Both the position numbers and the translations under genes were made by a program. From the NCBI GenBank assembly GCA_902489275.1, contig CABTZK010000003.1, positions 1 to 64,000 on the forward strand: DNA of 64,000 nt, given 5' to 3'. The notes beneath the pieces are model-generated. The model saw only the letters and a program-made list of their open reading frames with translations. It was not told the origin of the DNA and did not search any database. Origin of the DNA: an uncultured Porphyromonadaceae bacterium. GTDB lineage: Bacteria; Bacteroidota; Bacteroidia; Bacteroidales; Muribaculaceae. The first letter of the stretch is position 1. The number at the start of each line of letters is the position of its first letter. Positions 1-8,136 of the stretch are shown here, piece by piece.

Positions 1-2982
1 TTGATACGGTGGATTTCCTATAATAGCGTCTATTTTCATTTGTTCTTTATCGTTTATTTCCCAAAAGTATTTTCCGTTCCTTAGCGTATTTATCACGAGG
101 TCTGGCTTTTGGGTGATGTTTTCAATAAGGTTCTTGTAATACCGTGCATTCACCGTAGTGTTACGGAATCCTGCAAGGGTGCGACGTGTAATGCTGCTTG
201 CCATGGGGGTTTTGCAGACCACGAGGATGTTTTTTTCAAGTGTCAAATCCCACAATTGCAGAGAAAAGGCGCGGCCTATCTCGCCATACTTCTCCTTTGC
301 GGCTTTTACACGCGTGCGATAAATATTATAGGCAGCATACAGTGGATAAAGGCCACTCTTGGAGTTGATTTCAAGAATGACGCTATCGCGTCGGAAAACA
401 TTTTCTGTCACATTTTCTTGCTTGATGTAACGTGGCTCCTCAAGTGCATTTTCCCATTTTTCGTCGTAGAAGCAGTAACCGCCCAAGCAGTCTCCCAAGT
501 GCATGTTCACCACTCGCCATGGGGTGAGCACAGTCTCTTTGTCTGGATTACGGAATGTGTTGAAAATGGCGGATATGCGCTCAATACGTTGCTCAATAGT
601 GAATTTGTCTGCCATGCGAGCCATTTCACGAATGCGCTTGCCCGCTTCACGGAAAATGTCGGGATCATAGTATTTCTTGAAGCGATTGAACATCTCTTTG
701 TCCACCCCTTTGGGCATGAACTCTTCCCACGATTGGTCGTCAACGAGGTTGGCAAAATTGTCTATAGTGAGTTCTGCATCCTCATCTTTTATCTCCGCTC
801 CATAGAGCATAAGAGGCATGCGGATAGAGATGCCACGAAGAATGGAGATAGCCTCCCTGCGTTGGTTGCCTAAAGCCTTGAGTTCGTCAAGTCGCTTCTG
901 CTCATCTGGGGAACGTTTGCTTTTCTTTTTCTTCTCTATTTTTTCTTTCTCGGCATACTGCTCATCGGTGAACCCTTGCTTATTGATGTCAATATTGCCT
1001 GGACGTGGCATTGCTTTGGTCTTGCCAATGACCCCTTTGAGTTCTTTGAAGTCTTTGAGCTCTACATCTGTGAGTTTCAACAACTCGTCGTTGTAGAGCG
1101 CTCCATCCTCGAAGCCACACTGCACCACTTTCTCAATTTGTGCTCGCTTGAGTTGCCCCATCATGTTGTCCACGTCGTATGGCTTCATCTGGGAGCCTTC
1201 TATCGATATGACCGGACAGAAATTCAGGAAGTCTCCCAATATCTTGCGGTCTTCGCTCGTCTGCTTTCCCGCTTTCGCTGAAACTTTGGCTGTTTCGGCC
1301 AAAACACGTAGTGTGCGGTCGGGTGCGAAATCGAAAGCATAGCATTCGGTTTTCATGCGGCCATTGTGCGTGTATGGAGTCTGCACACGGAATATCGTTT
1401 GCATGTATCCTGCTGCCGATGTGCTGAACGTCCCTGCCATCATCAAGACGGCTGTCCATGGGCGAATGCTTACTCCCGTGGTGAGTCGTCCGCAAGAGAG
1501 TGTGATAGTGTATGTGCTATCTGGGTCTGACCCGATGGCCTCGTTGACCATCTTCAGCGCATCCCTGCTTTCTTCCTCGTCGCCATCACCAGCCACATTT
1601 ACAACAGTAAAAGCACTGAATATTGGATGATTCCTTAATTTAAGGCTTAGCGCACGTGCAGCTTTAACTCCAGGAAGTATCCATAGTGTGTGGCGGAATA
1701 TTTTTCGGAAGGAATCGTTAGCATAAGGGTAGAGAGATTCTTCGTCGTTTCTGCAAAGCAAATCAAGAAAACGTCCCACATCACGGTCGTGTATGAACGT
1801 GTTATCTTCGCGTGTGCGGAAAAACTCCCTGAAATTGAAGGCTTTTTCTTCGTCGCTAAAGTCGGCCATCAGTTCCCCGAGATCGTAGGTGTAGATGTTA
1901 ATCGCAGGTAGTGAGGCGTATGGATTGGGATCTCCAAGGTGAGTTAAATCCCATTCGACTTTTGCTTTTTGTTCCATCACGTAATCCCACGTGAAGATTT
2001 CTTCCTCCTTATATTCGTCAAGCAAGTTAAAGGGGGTGCCTGATAGTCTGAGAATTTTGGTTTGCGGTTTGGAAAGCTCTGCTATCACCGCTTTCCCGAG
2101 TTCAGTTTGCGTCCCCTCGTGTGCCTCGTCAACGATAAGTAAATCCCAAGTAGTGGAGAATATCTCGTTGTTCTTGTCAAACTTTCCTCCAACCTGCTCC
2201 GAACCTCGCATGTCCTGCATAGATGCAAAATAAACGTATTTGTCCCCCTTGGTTGCCAAGCGTTCTAATGATTCAAAAGATTCTCCCTGGTTGTGTGAGC
2301 CATAGTGGTAATTGGGGCGGTCGTAAAAAGTCTTTCCAAAATCTTCAAACCACCCCTCGTCCACTACTGGGCGATGAGTGACAATGATGGTCCGTTTCAT
2401 TTCCATGTCCTTAGCCACTCGTAGCGCACAAAGTGTTTTGCCAAATCGCATTTTGGCATTCCAAAGCATTTGTTTCCCACGTTTGAATTGCTTTTTGGTT
2501 TTTTCTATGGCCTCTGATTGCTCTGGACGGAAAATGATGGGGTTTGGGGCATCTGAGATCTCTTGTGGATTGAGGCTTATTCTCCCTTTTTTAGCAGCTT
2601 CAATAGCGTTCTTTACCGTCTCTAAATTACAGCAATACCATTCGTTTGCCCCTTTGACAGCATCAAATGTCTTCCTTTTGATGCCCGAACGCTCAAGTAC
2701 CAGGTGTACTTGCTTGTCGTTGAATGAACAAAATTGTCCATCTTGAATGAATAGGGTGAGTTCGGTATAAAGCAATTCAAAGGCAATGCCGGCGGTTTTC
2801 GTATATTGGCCGATGCGCTTACGAGCTGCTTGATTGAGGATGTCACTGTTGGGCTGTGGGAAAGAGCCATTGTCCTCCTCCAGCGTGGTCTCGCCAATCT
2901 TCAGGCAATCTTTGTGCTTGTCGTCGTCGATGGCAAAGACATAGATCAATCTTGATTTTAGCGATGAATTGAATGTGGCCAT
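1..2982 (-). CDS. GIY-YIG / SF2 helicase / adenine methylase fusion, restriction-modification enzyme (C-terminus off window)
   Basis: The minus-strand frame is open from an ATG at 2982 to base 1 (994 codons) and continues outside the window. Residues about 8-110 look like a T5orf172/GIY-YIG nuclease domain: LIYVFAIDDD, then CLKIGET, and an EWYCC near its end. A superfamily 2 helicase follows, with a Walker A of the restriction type (MRFGKT), a Walker B DEAH (IVDEAHEGTQ) and motif III LSGTPF. The last visible residues are IIGNPPYQ, the NPPY catalytic motif of N6-adenine methyltransferases, so the methylase domain begins at the edge. This arrangement fits a single-chain restriction-modification enzyme that cuts, translocates and methylates; the target site is unknown. 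It starts 6 bases after the upstream gene and is AT-richer than most of the window, which suggests transfer. Confidence 0.85.
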   Translation of the reverse strand, partial: MATFNSSLKSRLIYVFAIDDDKHKDCLKIGETTLEEDNGSFPQPNSDILNQAARKRIGQYTKTAGIAFELLYTELTLFIQDGQFCSFNDKQVHLVLERSGIKRKTFDAVKGANEWYCCNLETVKNAIEAAKKGRISLNPQEISDAPNPIIFRPEQSEAIEKTKKQFKRGKQMLWNAKMRFGKTLCALRVAKDMEMKRTIIVTHRPVVDEGWFEDFGKTFYDRPNYHYGSHNQGESFESLERLATKGDKYVYFASMQDMRGSEQVGGKFDKNNEIFSTTWDLLIVDEAHEGTQTELGKAVIAELSKPQTKILRLSGTPFNLLDEYKEEEIFTWDYVMEQKAKVEWDLTHLGDPNPYASLPAINIYTYDLGELMADFSDEEKAFNFREFFRTREDNTFIHDRDVGRFLDLLCRNDEESLYPYANDSFRKIFRHTLWILPGVKAARALSLKLRNHPIFSAFTVVNVAGDGDEEESRDALKMVNEAIGSDPDSTYTITLSCGRLTTGVSIRPWTAVLMMAGTFSTSAAGYMQTIFRVQTPYTHNGRMKTECYAFDFAPDRTLRVLAETAKVSAKAGKQTSEDRKILGDFLNFCPVISIEGSQMKPYDVDNMMGQLKRAQIEKVVQCGFEDGALYNDELLKLTDVELKDFKELKGVIGKTKAMPRPGNIDINKQGFTDEQYAEKEKIEKKKKSKRSPDEQKRLDELKALGNQRREAISILRGISIRMPLMLYGAEIKDEDAELTIDNFANLVDDQSWEEFMPKGVDKEMFNRFKKYYDPDIFREAGKRIREMARMADKFTIEQRIERISAIFNTFRNPDKETVLTPWRVVNMHLGDCLGGYCFYDEKWENALEEPRYIKQENVTENVFRRDSVILEINSKSGLYPLYAAYNIYRTRVKAAKEKYGEIGRAFSLQLWDLTLEKNILVVCKTPMASSITRRTLAGFRNTTVNARYYKNLIENITQKPDLVINTLRNGKYFWEINDKEQMKIDAIIGNPPYQ

Positions 2983-2988
2983 TTGCGA

Positions 2989-3984
2989 TTATTGGATGAG
3001 ATCAACAAATCTGATTTTTCGATTATTCTCTCCTGTTTTAGGGTCTCGTGAACCCCAATCCCGGATAAGACAATATGTGCCATTGTGGCGCTTTATATCG
3101 TCTTGACGGCACCCGTCACAGTTCTCTATGATTTCTGATTTCCCAAAAAGCGTTTTTTCGGTACTCTTGTGATGATTGCGGCAACTTTGCGGAACGACTC
3201 CTTTTAATCCGTCCATCTGCCACACATTCCAAGAAATGATGTAAGCAATATACGCTATAGATTTGCCCACTGGTAGTTTCCTGAATTTAGCTTCGTAGTA
3301 CTCAATAAACGACATGAGCAGTGCCTCTCGCGCCAAGAGCAAGTTATCACCCTGCCATTCATAGGCATAGGTGTTCTTATAGGCTTCTTGCGCCATTGCG
3401 AGCCATTCTCCGCTTGTTTCCGTATTTTCACTGATAACCCGAAGTTTCCTATCAAGCAATCCTATACGTTCCCGTAGTGGTATGAACGCCCCAGTAGTCG
3501 TGTCATATCTGCTCACGAGATAGGGAGACTCTCCACAAGTAATCTCCATCCGAGTGGCTCGAACGTAGTCTTTCCAAGTTCTTCCCTCTGGGAATGCAAT
3601 GGGTGCTTGTGTTGATTTCCATTGCTTTTCCTCGGGATATTCAATATTAAACACATTTCTTCTTCCAAACCACGCCTCATCCACAAGATTGTTCTGGGCA
3701 TTGCATACCCACGATGGCGTGAACACTTCTGCCATATCTTTCGTCCGTCCTGCTTGTTCTTCTTTTGTTTTCACGGAACGAGGGCGAATGATAAGTCCGT
3801 TTTTACCAATAATCTTTTCTGGAGTAATCAAATCAAAAAAATGATAACCATCACCCCTGAAAGCATAACTTTCTGTGGCCCAAAAAATAGACCTTTGAGT
3901 GGTGTGATCTTTCAATAACGTTTCCAAAACTTTTGGGAAAGTCTGATAGATCATGGTTTCACTGATGTCAACAATGTTCTTCAT
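2989..3984 (-). CDS. methylase-like partner protein of the restriction-modification operon
   Basis: This 331-residue protein is the first gene of the restriction-modification operon. The motif EVFTPSWVCNAQNN resembles the TPxWV segment near the SAM-binding region of N6-adenine DNA methylases, but no NPPY motif is visible, so it may be an accessory or specificity-like subunit rather than a complete methylase. The C-terminal third carries cysteines (NCDGC, then GTYC) that could bind metal. The ATG at 3984 is preferred over upstream starts because an AAAGA lies just before it, and the frame upstream (to 4161) overlaps the predicted promoter and is rich in Lys, Phe and Tyr. It is AT-rich like its partner. 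Confidence 0.75.
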   Translation of the reverse strand: MKNIVDISETMIYQTFPKVLETLLKDHTTQRSIFWATESYAFRGDGYHFFDLITPEKIIGKNGLIIRPRSVKTKEEQAGRTKDMAEVFTPSWVCNAQNNLVDEAWFGRRNVFNIEYPEEKQWKSTQAPIAFPEGRTWKDYVRATRMEITCGESPYLVSRYDTTTGAFIPLRERIGLLDRKLRVISENTETSGEWLAMAQEAYKNTYAYEWQGDNLLLAREALLMSFIEYYEAKFRKLPVGKSIAYIAYIISWNVWQMDGLKGVVPQSCRNHHKSTEKTLFGKSEIIENCDGCRQDDIKRHNGTYCLIRDWGSRDPKTGENNRKIRFVDLIQ

Positions 3985-4158
3985 TGATGTCTTTCGTTGA
4001 TACAATTTTTTTTGGTATGGAATTCCTGCAAAATGAAAGAAGATAAAGTAAACCAAATGTATCACATCCAATTTCTGTGGTGCTCGCTTTCTTTCTTGAA
4101 TACGATAATGGAGTTTACTTTTTCCTTTCGCTTCTTTTTTGATGAAAAAAACATAATA

Positions 4159-4190
4159 CAAAGTTATCGATTAAGTTTTAAATTGTCAAA
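4159..4190 (-). promoter_or_regulatory. promoter of the restriction-modification operon
   Basis: On the minus strand TTTG (4190-4187) is followed after 20 bases by TAACTTTG (4166-4159), a full match to the Bacteroidota housekeeping promoter. The leader to the ATG at 3984 would be about 170 nt. Confidence 0.7.
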
Positions 4191-4305
4191 GAAATATGCG
4201 GGAATTTTATTCTTAACATCAAAAGCGTATGCATGTCACGTGTCTATGAACAAATGCGCTTAGCAGGATGGCGTCACCCTGCGTAATTAAAAGTGCCTTC
4301 ATGGG

Positions 4306-4334
4306 TTGATTCTCGAAAGTTTTTCTTAATTTTG
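4306..4334 (+). promoter_or_regulatory. promoter of the flavin reductase/rhodanese gene
   Basis: TTG at 4306-4308 and TAATTTTG at 4327-4334, 18 bases apart, fit the Bacteroidota promoter. The start codon at 4442 lies about 100 nt downstream. Confidence 0.6.
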
Positions 4335-4441
4335 CAGAAACGCTTTTGCTGGCGTCTTTGCCGGCTCTCACCCGTGGAAAGAGGGGAGAGGAGGCATGGG
4401 ATGGCGGGCTATCGGGCGAAAGCGTACTTATTCTACGAATC

Positions 4442-5308
4442 ATGAGAAAGAAATTTTTATTGATGATGTGCATGACTACACTATTTGGATTCGCCCAACT
4501 CGGACACGGGTTTGAGGCTATCGACGTGCCAAAGGATTTTGGCGAGAACGCATTCTCCTATTTCACGGGCGCTCCCATTCTCATCGCTGGCGACAAAGCG
4601 GCCAGCAATGCCATGACGATTGGCTGGGGTGCGATGGGCAACGTGTGGAGTCAGGACCCTGCCGTGACGGTCTATGTGAAAGAGACGCGGTTCACCCACG
4701 AGTTCATGGAGAAATCAACCCGCTTTTGCGTGATGGGGTTTGACGACCCCAAGATTGCCGACTACATGGGCAGCCACAGCGGCCGCGATGGCGACAAGGC
4801 TAAGGCCCTAGGCCTGACGATAGCCTACACGCCCAATGGCACTCCCTACTACCAGGAGGCCACGCTGGTGATTGAGTGCGAAACCATGTACGGCGCGCCT
4901 TTCCAGCCCTCGGGCTTTCGCAGCGATGCCCCCAGGCGGTTCTATCAGCGCAGCCCCGGGCTGCACAGCATGTATATCGGTAGGGTCGTGGGCGCGTGGA
5001 GGAAAACGCTTCGCACCGTCGATGCAGCCACTTTCGAGGCCATCATCGAGAAGCGCAGCGCCATTTTGCTGGATGTGCGCACCGCCCAGGAGTTTGACGA
5101 CGGCCATATCGAGGGCGCTCGAAACCTCGATGTGAGCAAAGCCGACTTCATGCAGCAGGCTTCCTGGCTCGACAAGGGCAAGACCATCCTCGTGTATTGC
5201 CGCTCAGGCAAGCGCAGTCTCATGGCCGCCACCATGCTGGTGCAAGCGGGCTACCATGTGGTGAACTTGAAAGGCGGCTGGCTCGAATGGAGCGAGCGCA
5301 AGAAATAA
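4442..5308 (+). CDS. exported flavin reductase-like domain fused to rhodanese
   Basis: This is a 288-residue protein. Residues 1-23 look like a signal peptide (MRKKFLLMMCMTTLFGFAQL). Residues about 30-185 resemble the flavin reductase split barrel (NAMTIGWGAMGNVW, then VYVKETRFTHEF), which binds FMN. Residues about 195-288 are a rhodanese domain with the loop LVYCRSGKRS and its probable catalytic Cys at 253, followed by GYHVVNLKGGWLEW. A rhodanese fused to a flavin-binding barrel suggests sulfur transfer or a thiol redox reaction outside the cytoplasm; the substrate is not evident. The ATG at 4442 is preferred over an upstream start at 4346 because only it gives a signal peptide. It is monocistronic, with a terminator at 5350. 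Confidence 0.8.
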   Translation: MRKKFLLMMCMTTLFGFAQLGHGFEAIDVPKDFGENAFSYFTGAPILIAGDKAASNAMTIGWGAMGNVWSQDPAVTVYVKETRFTHEFMEKSTRFCVMGFDDPKIADYMGSHSGRDGDKAKALGLTIAYTPNGTPYYQEATLVIECETMYGAPFQPSGFRSDAPRRFYQRSPGLHSMYIGRVVGAWRKTLRTVDAATFEAIIEKRSAILLDVRTAQEFDDGHIEGARNLDVSKADFMQQASWLDKGKTILVYCRSGKRSLMAATMLVQAGYHVVNLKGGWLEWSERKK

Positions 5309-5349
5309 GATAGAGCGGTATCGTCTTAAGATTCTGTGATGCTCATGTG

Positions 5350-5390
5350 GGCTCTGGAAATCGGCAAAATGCTGTTTCAGAGCCATTTTT
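5350..5390 (+). terminator. terminator after the flavin reductase/rhodanese gene
   Basis: GGCTCTG (5350-5356) pairs with CAGAGCC (5378-5384); flanking GAAA/TTTC extends the stem, and ATTTTT follows. Confidence 0.75.
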
Positions 5391-5409
5391 GTCGTGTTTC
5401 AGGGGCAAA

Positions 5410-5489
5410 ATCCCCCTAAAAGGTAGGGGTGATGCTGAAAAATCCCCATTTGTTGCGATTGCCGGCACTGGAAAAACGCCATAATTTTG
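5410..5489 (+). promoter_or_regulatory. paired ATCCCC boxes and promoter of the secreted protein gene
   Basis: ATCCCC occurs at 5410-5415 and 5442-5447, exactly 32 bp apart. The second box begins the 20-mer ATCCCCATTTGTTGCGATTG, which recurs identically at 7390-7409. The -7 element TAATTTTG is at 5482-5489, 40 bp after the second box, with ATTG at 5458-5461 in the -33 place. The boxes therefore sit where an activator or repressor would act. A similar pair precedes the hemerythrin/LuxR operon (8895-8931). Confidence 0.65.
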
Positions 5490-5521
5490 CCATCGAAATT
5501 AGAAACACAAATTTTAGAAAA

Positions 5522-7246
5522 ATGAGCATGAAGAATTTTTACATGATGGCAGCTGTGCTGATCGCGTCAAGCTCGATGTCGCTTGGCGCGCAGTCTCTTG
5601 GTGAAGTAACAGCAATGTGGGGAAAGGCCATAACGACCCCTTACACCACTCAAGGTAGCGACATCGCTCGCGCGCAGGACGGCAGCCTATACCTGATAGG
5701 TGGCGCCGGAACCAAAGCCACGACCGAGGAAATCAAGTTTGGCGACGATGTGATAGGCACGGGCACGCTCTACACGGGCACGTCATCGTCGGGCAACCAA
5801 GCATTGTTCTTGTCGAAAGTCGACACGAGCGGAAATCCCGTCTGGACCGTCTATAGCACCAATGGCGAGGTCTCCAGCAACCAGTTGCGCATCGCAGCCA
5901 CTGGCGATGGAGGTGTCGTGGCAGGCTTCAAGTATCGCCACACCAGCGACTTTGGTACCACGCGGCCTACTTTTGTCGACGCGACGGGCAACGTGACGAC
6001 TGTGGACTGGACGCTTAGTGAGCCCAGTGCGCTGCGCCACTACAGCGTGATGGTGATGAAAGTGAGCGCTGCTGGCGCTATCGAGTGGGTGAAGCGGATC
6101 GACATGAACCATGACCCGCAGCCCGCCGCAACCTATTGGGCCTATCAAAAAAACACGCCCGATGCCATTAGCCTCAACGCCTTGTTGCTTGACCGTGATG
6201 GGAATATATACTTGACGGGGCGCATGAGCAAGGAAATGTACGTGCCCAAGGCCGATGGCACCACGGTGACCATTCCCGCGCATAACAATGAGGAATGGGA
6301 CGGCGATTCCCAAAAAGACAGTGGCAACCTTTTGGTCTTGAAACTGAGCCAGGACGGCAACTATGTGAGCCACGTCGTGACGGGAGGGCAAGCGGCCAAG
6401 GAGTCGCCCCTCGACATGGTCATGAGCGATGGGAAAATCTACTTGTTGAGCTTGATTAAAGGTATAGCTGGCACCGATGTGACTTTGGGGAACTGCACCG
6501 TCACGCCCGCCAATGACTATGCCAGCGTGTCGCTGTCTTGCCTCGACACCGATTTGAGCGCATCGTGGATGACGCTTTACCCAAGCGAACTCAAAGGCAG
6601 CATACTGCAAACGCCTTGCCTCAAAGTGGGCGGGGACAACATCTGGATCGCTGGCAAGGCCAAAATGACCATTGGCGATATAACGACGGGGTCATTGACC
6701 CGCGCTGGATTGCTCTTGAAGGTGAACGCCAGCGATGGCACGCTACAGGGCGGCCATGTGATGGAAGTCAACCAATCGGGCTACTTCGATTGCTTTGAAA
6801 GCGAGAACGACACGCTCTATGTGATGGGGCATAGCCTGTTTGGACCTCTTTTCATCGAGAAATTTGACAAGGGCACGATGCTTCCTGTTGAGCGTGTGGA
6901 CCTTTATAGCACAACGGCCGATGTGCAAGGCATTGTGACCGATCACAGCAAACTCTACGCCATGAATCGCACGCGGGGCGCTGGCAACGCGATAGGCGAC
7001 GTGTTCAGCCTGAATCCCGACAAGTTCTCTTGTATGGTGAGCGCCTACGATCTTGGCTTCCAGGCGAAAGAGACAGGATCGTCAGGACCCGCTGCTGTCG
7101 AGGATGTCGATGTTGAGAAAACCGTCACCAGTGTTCTGTACTACAATTTGCAAGGTGTGGCCTCAATCGAGCCCTTCGATGGAGTGAACATCGTTGTGAC
7201 GAGCTACAGCGACGGCAGTAAAAAAGCAAATAAAATTTTGAGATAG
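5522..7246 (+). CDS. secreted protein with variant T9SS-like C-terminal tail
   Basis: This is a 574-residue protein with a signal peptide (MAAVLIASSSMSLGAQS near residues 9-24). The body has repeated blade-like segments such as GGAGTKATTEEIKFGDD, ALFLSKVDTSGNPVW and MVMKVSAAGAIEWVKRID. These recall the SBBP/YncE-type beta-propeller repeats of secreted Bacteroidota proteins; the fold is inferred. The last 36 residues (LYYNLQGVASIEPFDGVNIV, then a YSDG segment and a basic end) are the tail type shared with the proteins at 23797, 25689 and 42352 here, and resemble a T9SS type A sorting domain with an insertion. The ATG at 5522 is used because the upstream start at 5429 lies before the promoter. 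The function is unknown; its promoter carries the paired ATCCCC boxes. Confidence 0.75.
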   Translation: MSMKNFYMMAAVLIASSSMSLGAQSLGEVTAMWGKAITTPYTTQGSDIARAQDGSLYLIGGAGTKATTEEIKFGDDVIGTGTLYTGTSSSGNQALFLSKVDTSGNPVWTVYSTNGEVSSNQLRIAATGDGGVVAGFKYRHTSDFGTTRPTFVDATGNVTTVDWTLSEPSALRHYSVMVMKVSAAGAIEWVKRIDMNHDPQPAATYWAYQKNTPDAISLNALLLDRDGNIYLTGRMSKEMYVPKADGTTVTIPAHNNEEWDGDSQKDSGNLLVLKLSQDGNYVSHVVTGGQAAKESPLDMVMSDGKIYLLSLIKGIAGTDVTLGNCTVTPANDYASVSLSCLDTDLSASWMTLYPSELKGSILQTPCLKVGGDNIWIAGKAKMTIGDITTGSLTRAGLLLKVNASDGTLQGGHVMEVNQSGYFDCFESENDTLYVMGHSLFGPLFIEKFDKGTMLPVERVDLYSTTADVQGIVTDHSKLYAMNRTRGAGNAIGDVFSLNPDKFSCMVSAYDLGFQAKETGSSGPAAVEDVDVEKTVTSVLYYNLQGVASIEPFDGVNIVVTSYSDGSKKANKILR

Positions 7247-7273
7247 AAAAGTTTAGTGTGATTTAGTTTTATG

Positions 7274-7306
7274 GGGGGAGTCGTTCCTGAGGCGACTCCC
7301 TTTCTT
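7274..7306 (+). terminator. terminator after the secreted protein gene
   Basis: GGGAGTCG (7276-7283) pairs with CGACTCCC (7293-7300), followed by TTTCTT. Confidence 0.7.
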
Positions 7307-7357
7307 ATTCTCGCATTTCAGTGATTTTCAACGTGTTCAAGCAAATTAAGCCTTAAA

Positions 7358-7437
7358 ATCCCCTTATCTTGGGATGCCCTGCGTGATAAATCCCCATTTG
7401 TTGCGATTGTGCAGGGGGCATCATGAATGTACCTTTG
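7358..7437 (+). promoter_or_regulatory. second copy of the paired ATCCCC boxes with a promoter, no gene downstream
   Basis: ATCCCC lies at 7358-7363 and 7390-7395, 32 bp apart. The 22 bp at 7388-7409 are identical to 5440-5461. The -7 element TACCTTTG is at 7430-7437, again 40 bp after the second box. Box spacing and box-to-promoter spacing match the 5.4 kb copy exactly, while the sequence between the boxes differs. Confidence 0.65.
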
Positions 7438-7443
7438 CAATAG

Positions 7444-7540
7444 AAAAAATGAAAAACGCATAGTAGATTAAAAATTGAATTAGTTAACTGTAAAAAACGG
7501 CCCTGCCAGCGCATGATTGCGGCGGCAGGGCTTCTCTCTT
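7444..7540 (+). ncRNA. candidate small RNA from the orphan promoter
   Basis: The promoter ending at 7437 should start RNA near 7444. The hairpin GCCCTGCC (7500-7507) / GGCAGGGC (7524-7531) followed by TTCTCTCTT could stop it near 7540, giving about 95 nt. The only reading frame is a four-codon one. The RNA would end tail to tail with the regulator mRNA read from the other strand. It could equally be the leftover leader of a deleted gene. Confidence 0.35.
7492..7531 (-). terminator. terminator of the hemerythrin/LuxR operon
   Basis: GCCCTGCC/GGCAGGGC stem (7500-7531); on the minus strand it is followed by six T (7497-7492). Confidence 0.75.
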
Positions 7541-7569
7541 CGATGGTTGCTTTCGGCGTGGCGGTAGCG

Positions 7570-8136
7570 CTACTCCTTAACGAGGTTGTGGAGCATGGCG
7601 TAGACCGTGAGGCCGGCAACCGATTTGATGCCGGTCTTGTGCATGATGTTTTTGCGGTGCGAGATCACTGTGTGTACCGAAACGCTCATCTTCTCGGCAA
7701 TTTCTTTGTTGGTCAGCCCCTGGGCCACCTCCACGAGCACAGCCGTCTCGCGCTTGGTGAGGTCGTAGCTGACGGTCTTGTGCCCCTTCCCCTCAACGCC
7801 ATTGAGTTCTGCCAGTCCCACCAAGTGCTCGATGAAGCTGCCCGCGTTCTCGCGGATGTCGATAGCGGTGTCGTAGTCGCGCAATTGTGATGGCTGCACG
7901 TACTGGTAAACGAGTGCCGCGGTCTTCACGTCGAGCGCCTCCAACCGGCTGGCCACGTTCTCCAGCGTGGGGTTGGCAATGACAATATCGGGCTTGAGTA
8001 CGGTCACCTTGGCTTCTATATCGTCGAGATTCTCACACGGGGTGAGCGCCACAAAACGCGATTGGCGTTTTAGGATGGCGCACAATCCCTCCACGATGAT
8101 TTGCGAGGGCTCAATAATTAATATCTTGGTTTTCAT
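7570..8136 (-). CDS. LuxR/NarL-type regulator with atypical receiver domain
   Basis: This is a 188-residue protein. Residues 1-115 look like a response-regulator receiver (MKTKILIIEPSQIIVEGLCA). Where a receiver has its phosphorylated aspartate after the third strand (PDIVIxD), this protein reads PDIVIANPTL, with Asn at about residue 55, so normal phosphorylation is unlikely. Residues about 125-175 are a GerE/LuxR helix-turn-helix (LTKRETAVLVEVAQGLTNKE, then VSVHTVISHRKNI). Its start overlaps the stop of the hemerythrin gene by 4 bases, so the two are translationally coupled and probably work together, with the hemerythrin domain as likely sensor. It may bind the paired ATCCCC boxes upstream of its own operon; this is inference. 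Confidence 0.85.
   Translation of the reverse strand: MKTKILIIEPSQIIVEGLCAILKRQSRFVALTPCENLDDIEAKVTVLKPDIVIANPTLENVASRLEALDVKTAALVYQYVQPSQLRDYDTAIDIRENAGSFIEHLVGLAELNGVEGKGHKTVSYDLTKRETAVLVEVAQGLTNKEIAEKMSVSVHTVISHRKNIMHKTGIKSVAGLTVYAMLHNLVKE

Larger units (their letters stand above)
3985..4441. other. gene-free AT-rich stretch between divergent genes
   Basis: It holds the minus promoter at 4159-4190 and the plus promoter at 4306-4334. No conserved ORF, RNA or repeat was seen. Short frames here look like shadows or 5' extensions of the flanking genes. Confidence 0.6.
7247..7569. other. gene-free stretch with an orphan promoter and two terminators
   Basis: It contains the terminator of the upstream gene (7274-7306), a second copy of the paired ATCCCC boxes with a promoter (7358-7437), a four-codon reading frame (ATG at 7449, MKNA) and the terminator hairpin of the LuxR gene (7500-7531). 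No gene starts after the promoter. Confidence 0.6.

Noticed and set aside
109..873. 254-codon plus-strand frame
   Set aside because: Lies opposite the open restriction-modification frame, which has clear helicase and methylase motifs; no recognisable product or promoter.
5783..6610. 275-codon minus-strand frame
   Set aside because: Antisense shadow of the secreted protein with signal peptide and T9SS-like tail.
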